A stretch of 64,000 bases of DNA from Medicago truncatula (taxonomy: Eukaryota > Streptophyta > Magnoliopsida > Fabales > Fabaceae), in the NCBI RefSeq assembly GCF_003473485.1, contig NC_053043.1, forward strand, positions 3,606,001 to 3,670,000. Direction: 5' to 3'. Under the pieces are notes generated by a model. It saw only the letters and a program-made list of their open reading frames with translations. It searched no databases and was not told the origin of the DNA. The first letter of the stretch is position 1. Each line of letters opens with the position of its first letter. Shown in pieces: positions 54,552 through 64,000 of the stretch. The position numbers and the translations under genes were made by a program.

Positions 54552-57500
54552 ATGCAGTCCTCAGTTCTAGTTCTCAGTAAGTTTTATCTCTCCCTTTACG
54601 CATTAGTTTTTTTGGTTCTAAATCACTCATGGAAGTGATTTCATGTTTCGTATGAGTTCATGTTTGTTTCTGCGGTACAAAAATTGATTCCAAGTGAAAC
54701 TGGTTTTATGCATGTTTGGTTTTGAGGTGAGAAAAAAAATGATTTTGAATGAATCGATTAAGCTTAAAATTCAGTTGAATGTGAAGTGATTTATGTTTGT
54801 ATTTATTCATGAAAAAGTAATGAAAAAGTGAGTTAAACAATAAGTTTGTGTGTAAAAATCAGTTTTAGAATTAGATGATACGATTTCTTGTTTCAAGTAA
54901 AATCAAATCTGGAGGAAAAATCAATTCTACACTGCTAGAATCAATTATGCCTCCTCCAAAAGTGGAACCAAACATACACTTTGTAAAATTGATTTTAGTT
55001 AAAAGTGAGTTGAATGTGCAGTGACTTATGTTTTGGATAGAGTTACATAAAAGTGATTGTGTAGTGGTTTATGTTTTGGATAGTTACATAAAAGTGAGAT
55101 GAACATAAAGTTTGAGTATAAGAATCATGTTTGGAGTCAAAAGGTACAAATCCTAGCTTGAAGTTAGAATCAAGTATGTTGACGAGAACAATTCTATTCG
55201 AGAACATTCAAACATGAAAAAAAATTAATTCTACACCTCCAGAATCATTTGGTAATCAAATAATTTGCCATATTTTGTTTGGTGGTTCATGTTTCCGTTT
55301 TCACATTAGAGAATGCATTATGGAAGTTTTGGAAAATGATTTTAAACATAGGTTGGGTATTTTTGAAAAGCCTATAAAATTTCTAACATTGTTTTCGGTG
55401 TTTCTTTCTCTCTAGTTAGGTTCCATTTTATATCTGTCCACATTTTAAAAGAATAACTTATAACCATACATCATTTCATCCACCCATGTACAAAGTTAAA
55501 ATTGAGAACATTGTTTGAAATTGAACGGGCTCTTAACCTTTGGTTTTAATTCTGATGTGTTTCAATATTTGATTTCTGTTATACATTTAAGCATTGCTTT
55601 TTAAATATGGACTGGTTCATTAAATCCATGCTTTAAATGCGCAGAGGACTCTTTGAAACGTGAGTCTGGACCAAAGGTGCATCATGCTAATATTCAGGCA
55701 TCAAAGGTGAGCCTATCACTGATTACTGACCAAAACTAAGTGCTTGCTAATGGTTCTTAATATTCATTTGTTTTTTCTAATTTAATGTTGTTTTTGATGA
55801 ATGGAAGGCTGTTGCTGATATAATTCGTACAACACTGGGACCCAGGTCCATGCTAAAGATGCTTCTTGATGCTTCTGGAGGTTAGTGTTTTCATTACGTA
55901 AAGGGAAATGTTAACGAGTGCCCCCGGGGCACTCTCTTCACACTTTAATTAGTAAGTTCTTTATGAAAAGTTGTGTATTGAGTGGTTTGCAATTGTCATT
56001 CACCGAGGTTATAACTTATTAAGGACTATTGTGAATCACACCTTTTGCGATTGTCATTCACTGAGGTTATAGCTTATAAAGGACTATTGTGAATCACACT
56101 GTTTGCAATTGTCATCCACTTAGGCTAAATATTTTCTTATTATTTGTATCATTAGTGTCCGAGATGTACATAGTTTTTTGCTGATTGCAAGATGTGGTAA
56201 TTTTTGCCATTTTTTGTAAGAGTTTGGAACTGTGTTGTTCAACATGAGATTCAAGTTGTAGGTTCTGGGCATGATTTTTATCATTTTTTGCAAGAGTTTG
56301 GAACTATTTGTGTTCGACATGTAATAGTGTTTTTCATAAATGTATAGTTTTATGTCTTGTTTTTCCAAGTACTTATACACCTATTCGTTTCCCTGTAAAC
56401 TACTACAGGAATTGTGGTGACAAACGATGGAAATGCTATCTTACGTGAATTAGATATTGCTCATCCAGCTGCCAAGGTACTTGTCTCTCTTACTTCATTT
56501 TATTGATATTGCTCCGTGGTACACATATTGCCATATAGTGCGTTCTTGATCACGTCCTTTGAAGGCACAACTTTCCGGTTTGCATTGAATTTTCTACGTT
56601 TAGTTTCTCTTTTGTTTAATATTTTCTGAAATTGTTGGCTTATTGGAATGGCTACAGTCTATGATTGAATTAAGTCGCACCCAAGACGAAGAAGTCGGAG
56701 ATGGAACCACATCTGTCATCATTCTTGGTATGCTATTTGTGTCTGTATTAATTGATATTATTTGTGTGGGTATGTATGTTTATGTCTGGTATATATTTAT
56801 TTAACTGTTATCACGGATTATATATTGGGCCTATTCTGAGCCCCTTTCATACCTCAATTGGTAAATTATTTGAGTCAATTAGCAAATCTCTTCAATGCTG
56901 AAATTTCCTGATACCTGTTGTAATCTAAATTCTCCTCTCTGGTGTTAGGTTGCTATTTTGGTGCATGATTTAATATCAAATTCCATAGTGTTTAGTTGTC
57001 TCATATACTAAATAGAAGATTACTTTTGTCCTGATTTATCGGGATTGCTACTTCCTCTTTTTTTTTAACAAGATCGGGATTGTCTCTTCCTATTTCAATA
57101 TCTCATCATTTTTGTGCAGCTGGTGAGATGCTCCATGTTGCCGAAGCTTTCATTGACAAGAATTATCATCCTACAGTTATTTGCCGAGGTAATGTATGGT
57201 ATTAATCAACGGTTGTTTCCTTACAGTATAAAATTGTGTAAAATGACTGCTACAATTATGTAATTTGCAGCATATAACAAAGCTTTGGAGGATGCTATTG
57301 CTGCTATTGACAAAATTGCGATGCCTATTGATGCTCAAGACCGTAAGTTTTTTTTTTTTTTACTATCAAGATTTGTACATTTTTTGTCACAAACCCTCCA
57401 AGTGGATTTGCAAAAGTTCAGTGAGCTAAACTGTCAATTCTATATTCCGATTTTTCGCGGAGGTGGAACCTTGATAGTTTGTACAAATAGTTATTGGGAA

Positions 57501-60024
57501 GTAATTCATAGCACAGTGCCATATTGCAATTCTGTTTGCTTCAAATTCTCCTAGCTGTCTTCAGTATGTAAGAACAGCACATCATTCATCCATTGAATTT
57601 CTTCCTGACATATAATCCCAATGCTATCAATGAACTAAAATGCAGGAGGTCAAATGCTGGGGCTTGTAAAAAGCTGCATAGGTACCAAATTCACTAGTCA
57701 ATTTGGGGATTTAATTGCTGTGAGTATATTTCTCTTGGCTATATTTTCAAATGATATCCTTTGCTCTTTAATTCTTAAACCAGATAATTTCCAAAGCAAC
57801 TAAAGATTTTTGCTTAAAATTTGGCTTAAAAATGGTGTTTTTTTTGCTTATAATTAGGGAGTATTTTTTTTCCTTTGTCAATTCAATTGCTTTGCATGCC
57901 AGACCTAGCAAATAGTGTGTAAATAATATCATTATTTGTGGTCTTGTTCTTTGGTTGTATTTGTTTCTGTTCAAGTGAACATGACTAAAATTTAATGCTA
58001 CTATAAATGCAGATAATTATTACTGCCCTTTATAACTATTAATATGCACAATTGCATTCATTATTGTTAAAAGATTGGCCATGGCAATTGGCGCCACCTT
58101 GGCGGGTTTTTAGATAACTGCCATAGACAATCTGTCAAGGGATGCCCGCCATGGTGGCATCATAGGCCGCAATGGCGTGTTTATAGGGCTGATTTTCAGC
58201 TTTCCACCATATACAACATTGATTGCATGACCTTGCTAGATCTCTTGAATTATATTTAAAGTGCTGTCTTTGGTTATACTCCAGGATTTAGCTATTGATG
58301 CTACTACAACAGTGGGTGTTGATATTGGCCAAGGTTTAAGAGATGTAGATATTAAAAATTATATCAAGGTTGAGAAGGTCCCTGGCGCGCAGCTTGAGGA
58401 TTCGAGAGTTCTCAAGGGAGTTATGTTTAACAAAGATGTGGTTGCCCCTGGCAAGATGAGGAGAAAGATTGTTAACCCACGTATCATTCTTCTTGATTGT
58501 CCTCTTGAGTATAAAAAGGGTGAAAACCAAACAAATGCCGAACTGCTTAGAGAAGAAGACTGGAGTCTCTTGCTGAAGTTGGAGGAAGAATACATTGAGG
58601 AGCTCTGCATGCAGATATTGAAGTTTAAACCAGACTTGGTAGTTACAGAGAAGGGTCTTAGTGATTTGGCATGCCATTATCTGAGCAAGCATGGAGTTAG
58701 TGCAATCAGAAGACTGAGGAAAACTGATAATAATCGAATTGCTAAGGCATGCGGTGCTGTTATTGTGAACAGACCAGATGAGTTGCAGGAATCTGATGTT
58801 GGTACTGGTGCAGGGTTATTTGAAGTTAAGAAAATTGGAGACGAGTACTTCGCTTTTATTGTTGATTGCAAAGAACCTAAAGCTTGTACTGTTTTATTAA
58901 GGGGTGCTAGTAAGGATCTCTTGAACGAGGTTGAAAGAAACCTACAGGTTAGTTATTGATATTTATTTACCATTGACCAAACATATTTGATCATGCTGCT
59001 TTCTGAAACTCTTTTGCATGCCAGGATGCCATGTCTGTTGCTAGGAATATAATAAAAAATCCAAAACTTGTTCCTGGAGGTGGTGCTACAGAGATGACTG
59101 TGTCAGCTGCTTTGAAACAGAAGAGTTCTTCTATTGAAGGCATAGAGAAGGTGAGTGTATTTCACTGTTGTTTCAGTGCACCGGTGGATACTTCATTCAT
59201 GTTTGGTGGGTTTGAATTCCTATCCTGTGTTGAGCAACAGTTTGCTCTGGTTCTAACCTTTTATTCTTGCTGATTATCAGTGGCCATATGAAGCTGCTGC
59301 TATTGCTTTTGAATCTATTCCACGTACTTTGGCACAAAATTGTGGAGTAAACGTCATCCGGACAATGACTGCACTGCAAGGAAAAGTAAGTTTTGCTATG
59401 TATATTCTATATGCTCCTTTCTCTGAAGCCTGGTATTTTTTAACTTATATTTTTGAAAATTATAGCATGCAAATGGAGAAAATGCATGGATTGGCATTGA
59501 TGGAAATACTGGTGTCATTGCTGACATGAAAGAGCGCAAGGTACTTTATTGTATTCTTGAAGTTTGCATATTGTAATTGAAACCGAAAACTATCTATTGT
59601 TATTTTGCCAAAGTCACATTAGAATTAGGACCTTTGTTATCCATTTATTTCTAAAAGAGGCAAGCAACACAGTGAAGAAATCCATGTTTATTTCATTACA
59701 ATGGAAATACCTTTGCAACTTGTAATCACTAAACACTGTTATTTTGATTTACTGAGCACATGCCACATGCTTAGTTGTCTTGTAACTGTATATATCTTTG
59801 TAATTGAGCTCTGATAATGTTTTGTATTATGGTGCTAGATCTGGGATGCCTATAATGTGAAGGCACAAACTTTTAAGACTGCCATTGAAGCTGCATGCAT
59901 GCTTCTGAGAATTGATGATATAGTGAGTGGAATCAAGAAAAAGCAGGCCCCTGGAGCAGGCCCTTCAAAGCCTAAGATTGATACTGAGGGAGATGCCGAC
60001 GGCGAGCAAATCCTTCCTGACTGA
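54552..60024 (+). CDS. CCT3: T-complex protein 1 subunit gamma (CCT3)
   Basis: Thirteen exons join in frame to 555 aa: 54552-54576, 55645-55706, 55808-55880, 56409-56476, 56658-56727, 57120-57188, 57271-57342, 57646-57719, 58285-58947, 59025-59150, 59281-59385, 59466-59540 and 59839-60024. Group II chaperonin motifs are all present: [41 protein letters not shown] (ATP-binding GDGTT), VPGGGATEM and [20 protein letters not shown]-like [17 protein letters not shown] and the [20 protein letters not shown] segment fit the gamma subunit. It is one of eight subunits of the cytosolic TRiC ring that folds actin and tubulin. Exon 9 carries the whole apical domain. Confidence 0.96.
54655..55260. mobile_element. 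PIF-like MITE remnants in CCT3 intron 1
   Basis: GCATGTTTGGTTTTGAGGTG near 54710 is mirrored by CCAAAAGTGGAACCAAACAT near 54955-54974. ATTGATTTTA and AGTGAGTTGAA motifs repeat, as in the 2.6-kb copy. Two overlapping or adjacent copies seem present. Confidence 0.45.
55986..56117. repeat. 58-bp tandem repeat, about 2.3 copies, in CCT3 intron 3
   Basis: TTTGC.ATTGTCAT begins at 55987, 56045 and 56103. Units share GAGGTTATA.CTTAT and AAGGACTATTGTGAATCACA. A partial Mutator-type MITE end (GAGTGCCCCCGGGGCACTC) lies just before. Confidence 0.8.
57038..57091 (-). repeat. Tail-only retroinsertion scar in CCT3 intron (16-nt insert)
   Basis: ATCGGGATTGCTACTTCCT (57038-57056) and ATCGGGATTGTCTCTTCCT (57073-57091) flank CTTTTTTTTTAACAAG, which on the minus strand reads CTTGTTAAAAAAAAAG. 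Confidence 0.5.
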
Positions 60025-60833
60025 AAACACACTTCCCTTGACGTTGTTTTTTTGACTTGTAGAGTTGAAAATCTGCTAGGTTCTTCTTCCTCTTTAAAAG
60101 TATTTAGTTATTCTTATGAAATTTTGGGTCCTTGATGGTGCTGTTGTTTTATACTTGGTACTGTTTGTTTAAGCAACTTGTGAACTTTAATGATGTTCAA
60201 GTGTCATATGCTTTATGGAGTGTTCTCGATCTGTTTTGAGAATTGTGTCAGGCTGAAATGTTTGTTTTCTCCTTTTTGAGAGTTGCCTGTTTTCTACTAA
60301 ATTTCAGAACATGTATCTTTCTGCCAGTAATGTGATTACGCAGGGCTTTCTCTGCATTGTATCATTGAAACTGGTAGTAGTAGAATTAGAATAGCAAGAA
60401 ACTGAAAAATGCTATGGAGAGTCGTACTTATGTACACAACATAGAAGGTTTGCAAATCAAATGATTTATGGAAGTTTGTTTGGCTCATGTCCTTAATATT
60501 AGGAATATGTAGGCTGGCCTTACAAATATGATTTAATTCCATTTTTATCATAACAAAACTCTCTTTATAGTTTTTACAGAGAGGGTAAAAATAAGACAAT
60601 AAATTTTTCAAATAAGTGATAATTTTATTACTTTCTTATTTCTACAAACATTTAACAAATGAATTTACTTGGAGAAGTTAAAAATATATCATTGAGGCAA
60701 AAAAATATAAATTACAATTATTTATTCAAATAAAATATATTTTGAATAGAATAATTATTAGTTAGGTTGTACTCACCTTTCTGTCGAAATTTGGATTAAC
60801 AGGATCCATTTCTCTGCGAATCAAAGGTTAACA

Positions 60834-60838
<5 letters not shown>
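60025..60838. other. CCT3 3' UTR and intergenic
   Basis: The first 250-300 bp are probably 3' UTR. The remainder is AT-rich, with no gene. Confidence 0.45.

Positions 60839-60902
<64 letters not shown>
60839..60902. repeat. (TA)n microsatellite
   Basis: About 32 uninterrupted TA units, followed by ATCTATGTATGTATGTATG. Confidence 0.95.
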
Positions 60903-60905
<3 letters not shown>

Positions 60906-60984
60906 ATGTATGTATGTATGTTGGGGTAGTCTAAGATACCTTATTATTCTTCATATTTATTATGCCTGCCCCTGCAAGGTATCC

Positions 60985-61330
60985 TCTCCCCTTCTAAAAA
61001 GGGAGACAGTGTGGTAGTTTAGAGACAAATTTGATAGATCGTGGATAGTTTAGAAATGATTTATTAGATTTTTATATTCTATGAAGTAAATAAAAGATAG
61101 ATTGGTAGTTTTTTGTTTTGTTTTGAAGAAGCTAAATTTGTCCACTTAAATTGACATTTGAGAGAATCGAACCTGAGATCTCGAGGAGGGGCACACTCTC
61201 AGGTCCCGGGACAACCCAAATTGGATAGATTGGTAGTTTAGAAACCAAATTGGAGATTTATACTTACCAAATATTAGTAGCGTGGATGGTCTAAAACATC
61301 AACATGGAACTAATATTTGGTATGGATCAA
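60985..61330. repeat. Dispersed repeat related to the Helitron host sequence
   Basis: GTGGTAGTTTAGAGACAAAT, ATAGTTTAGAAATGATT, AGTAAATAAAAGATAG and AACATGGAACTAATATT occur in the same order as at 41.78-41.98 kb plus 50.87-50.90 kb. The family is unnamed to me. Confidence 0.6.
61112..61223 (-). mobile_element. tRNA-like SINE, 112 bp
   Basis: The perfect 16-bp duplication GATAGATTGGTAGTTT flanks it (61096-61111 and 61224-61239). On the minus strand it reads CAATTTGGGTTGTCCCGGGA, has a B box GGTTCGATTCTC, and ends with AAAACAAAACAAAA. The paralogous host sequence near 41.87 kb lacks it, giving an independent empty site. Confidence 0.8.
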
Positions 61331-62609
61331 TTTCAATGTTTTTTAAGAGTTTAATACTATGTATTCATCCCTTCAAACAACAAGAGAGTTTAATACAGTG
61401 TACCAATAATACTAAAATTTTATCATGTAGATTCATTTCCCCTTCCACAACATGTTGTGCAAATGCAAATTATGCAATATGGCTTTCTTCCTTTTATTGT
61501 TCCTTGTTGATGATTTTCCATTGGCAAGTTCTTTAGACTCATTATTATTAAGATAAGATTGTAAAGCAACTAGTCAACTGGATTTTTGGTTATGAAGTGT
61601 AATAATTTTCACTGTCAGCTTCTTTTGTTAGGACTCGTTTACAAGGATAAGGTTTGGAAAGATGCTAGTCCCCGTCGACATTTTTGTCTTCTAATAACAG
61701 CTAAAGTATGTAATGATAAGGAGAGGGTGCAACTGCAATGATGGAATCATGTGTTGGTGTAAAAAAAGAATATATAATTAAAGGGTCGGTTAACTATTGT
61801 CTATCCAAAAGTATTTATTAACATTTTTCATAATTATATTATTTATATTATGATAATTATTGTACTAAAGATTAAGTCGTATTTTTATATATTTAAGCGG
61901 GCAGAACTATCAACGAAAAAAGAGATGTTAAAATCGTGATTTATCCACAAGAGGGAAATTGACAGCCAAACTAACAGTTGTTTTGATATCTGGGTGGATA
62001 GGATGAAAACATACATGTGTGGACTTGATTGGGGTTTTCTCACATGTAGAATTGATGACCAAAACTTTTACCGTGGAACATACAACTCTCAAAACAGCTT
62101 CAAGAAAAGCGGTCAAATATGACGAAGTATATATCAAACAATCAATATGTTATTGTATCATTTACATTTGACACTTTTGTCTTCCTAACACCTCAGATCG
62201 TGCATTTTCTACAAAGAATTCAAAGCATCGTTCATATCAATGTTGCATCTCTTAAGCCCATGAATATAGTTTTAAAAGGATTGGTTTTACTGAAAGAGAT
62301 TGAGGGGTTGTTTGTTGCTCGTTGTATGTAGTTTTCTAAATATTTGATATTAAGACAAATGAATTGAACAATTATACATCAGAATTTATATAAGCAATTA
62401 AATTTAGGATTGGTATGAAATAGTTATGAACTAAGTGAAGCCTTATCTTGTACTGTAAGAGTAAAACATTGGCAGTGACTTTCTGTGATATGAAACTAAA
62501 TTGATGTGTACTAAATAGTGTAGAAGTGCACAAATTCTCTGACCGATGATAATTCATTGAATCAAGTTCTCCGATGCACATTCAGAATAATCTCATCCCA
62601 ATTGCACAT
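61331..62609. other. Intergenic, no firm gene
   Basis: Short open frames on both strands near 61.93-62.33 kb have no recognised similarity. The right end is the 3' flank of the RING gene. Confidence 0.45.
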
Positions 62610-63320
62610 TCAAAAGACAATAAGACACAAAAGAAAGCAGCAAAATAGAAAATTTGAAATTCTGTTCAAAAATTTATCAGTCTGCAACTCTTGCCTTCTC
62701 AGTCTAGAGCTATTATTTCCCACCATCTGATAAGAATTTGGCGGGTGGCCGACTACTCCGGAAAAAATCATCTCCTCGAACATTCTAACCACAGTATGGT
62801 GGCGAGATCTTGATGTCATTGAGGCACCAAGATTAAGCATTTGTGAAGTAGCATCACCCTCTTGTTGGTGGTATGAAGAGGAGTTTAAATATTGTCCCTG
62901 ATAAGGATTTCGATACGGAAGTCGCTGATGTTGATCACTTTGAGATGCTGTTGCCAAAAGAGCTTGAGCACCTGAAGCAGTTGGTCTTGGTGGTACAAAA
63001 TTATCATCACAACAAGATGATTTTCCACTCGGTGGAGTGTGGCCACCGCGGCCATACAATGGGACCATTGTGGTATGTGATATATTTTCTTTACATACAG
63101 GACATTGTGGATGTTCATCAGATCCAAGAGAATCATCACTTTGAACATGTAGCCACTTGTAGATGCAAGGCCAGCAGTAAAGGTGGCCACAAAGGGTGAC
63201 TACCGGTTCGTTGGCGAAGTCTAAGCAGATGTTACAATCAAAACCATTGGATTCTTCTGCTTCTGACATGGAATTTGGAATGGTTTTCAATTCATGGGAA
63301 AAACAATCCTCAAATGCCAT
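62610..63320 (-). CDS. RMA-like membrane-anchored RING-type E3 ubiquitin ligase
   Basis: A single coding exon of 236 aa from ATG 63320. The RING-HC finger is complete: Cys29, Cys32, Cys44, His46, Cys49, Cys52, Cys73 and Cys76 (CNIC, CGHLYCWPC, CPVC). It continues with KENISHTTMVPLYGRGGHTP, typical of RMA proteins. The middle is Gln/Ser-rich, and the C-terminus (NFLFCCFLLCLIVF) is a single membrane anchor. RMA-type ligases sit in the ER membrane and ubiquitinate membrane proteins such as aquaporins; the substrate here is unknown. An acceptor-like TATTCAG|GGCC about 60 bp upstream suggests an intron in the leader. Confidence 0.92.
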   Translation of the reverse strand: MAFEDCFSHELKTIPNSMSEAEESNGFDCNICLDFANEPVVTLCGHLYCWPCIYKWLHVQSDDSLGSDEHPQCPVCKENISHTTMVPLYGRGGHTPPSGKSSCCDDNFVPPRPTASGAQALLATASQSDQHQRLPYRNPYQGQYLNSSSYHQQEGDATSQMLNLGASMTSRSRHHTVVRMFEEMIFSGVVGHPPNSYQMVGNNSSRLRRQELQTDKFLNRISNFLFCCFLLCLIVF

Positions 63321-64000
63321 GAATCAAGGAACTGGTTCTCACAAGTGAAAACAGTTACTTATTGGTGCTTCTTTGGCCCTGAATATACAAAAGAAAAACC
63401 AACTTAATTAATATTGGAAAAAGAAAAAAGTATTGGGAGAACCAGATTAATAGATTAAGTCACTCATAATTGAAACTAACTATAGGACATGAAAGTATAT
63501 AAATCAATTACAATTTCATTAACTCAATCCATTAAAAAGAAAATTGTCAATTGAAAAAGTATCCAAATTGGATCCATCAATGAAGTGATACCATTGACCT
63601 TGACATGTAATTCAAGGTGGTTGTTAAATAAGTAGAAGATCAACTCACTCTAGTAAGGTGGACCGAATAAATTCTTGTTCATAAGCAATATTTCAATCCC
63701 TATCCACAACTTGCTTATAAAGAACTAGTATCATAAAAACACATAAAGCAAAATAATTAATTTCTATGGTTCTTGTGGCACATGGAAAGAAAGAAGCACA
63801 TCAAATCTATTAAATCAAGCACTGTCAACATCATATTTATAGATGATAAGAAACTAAAAAAAAAAACTACAAAGAGCATATATAGGAATAAATCCTTCCT
63901 AGGACACTAGTATCATTAGTTTGTTCATATTCTGGGGATTCACCAAGACAAACCATCTAATCAAAGATTTTCTAGAAACCTTTAGTGTCTTATAAGATGT
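63321..64000. other. Upstream region of the RING gene
   Basis: Probably leader intron and promoter of the minus-strand RING gene. AT-rich, with no other gene or element recognised. Confidence 0.4.

Noticed and set aside
58336-58871. Minus-strand frames inside CCT3 exon 9
   Set aside because: Antisense shadows of a long conserved exon.
61928-62331. Short frames on both strands upstream of the RING gene
   Set aside because: No similarity recognised and no supporting splice or promoter signals.
1-64000. A CRISPR array, operon or bacterial defence system
   Set aside because: Introns, plant gene families and MITEs show nuclear plant DNA. The tandem repeats seen have no spacer structure.

Overview
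This window is AT-rich nuclear DNA from a flowering plant. The gene set (P- and PLS-class PPR proteins, an REF/SRPP-family protein, SDE5-like, CCT3, TRM7, a peroxisomal-type enoyl-CoA isomerase and an RMA-like RING ligase), GT-AG introns and the repeat families (9-bp-TSD MULE-like elements with ends reading roughly GGCTTAAATA..GTCCCT, short tRNA-type SINEs, Stowaway and PIF/Tourist MITEs) point to a legume, probably Medicago/Trifolium-like. The genus is an inference. No prokaryotic or organellar features and no complete virus-like element were seen.

Layout. 0-10.8 kb is gene-free: Stowaway and PIF-type MITEs, a poly(A)-tailed retroinsertion, and a 3.6-kb MULE-like element that itself contains a 2.1-kb repeat. 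10.8-16.2 kb (+) holds an SDE5-like gene. 18.4-19.2 kb (+) holds an REF/SRPP gene, followed by a diverged tandem duplication. 21.7-23.4 kb (-) holds a P-class PPR gene. 23.5-28.9 kb is repeat-rich with one doubtful small gene. 29.25-29.97 kb (+) is an intronless enoyl-CoA isomerase, facing a small basic protein of unknown function (30.4-30.8 kb, -). 33.5-38.8 kb (-) is an 11-exon TRM7-type tRNA methyltransferase, divergent from an intronless PLS/E-class PPR gene (39.4-40.9 kb, +). 42.0-50.8 kb is one 8.79-kb degraded Helitron loaded with nested elements. 51.6-53.7 kb has a LINE fragment and another MULE-like element. 54.2-60.0 kb (+) is the 13-exon CCT3 chaperonin gene. 62.6-63.3 kb (-) is a membrane-anchored RING E3.

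The genes are independent housekeeping or organelle-related loci and form no operon-like pathway. Coding sequences were assembled from GT-AG junctions that keep the frame: SDE5-like 487 aa, REF/SRPP 213 aa, PPR 495 aa, ECI 239 aa, TRM7 316 aa, PPR 515 aa, CCT3 555 aa, RMA-like 236 aa.

The strongest unusual signals are three. (1) The Helitron ends are defined exactly by an uninterrupted tandem paralogue of its target site next door. (2) At least nine tiny insertions (10-21 nt, mostly a few bases plus an A tract) are each flanked by 9-19 bp direct repeats and look like tail-only retrotransposition scars. (3) Five elements have 9-bp target duplications, four with long inverted ends, and one carries a coding-like fragment with peptide repeats.
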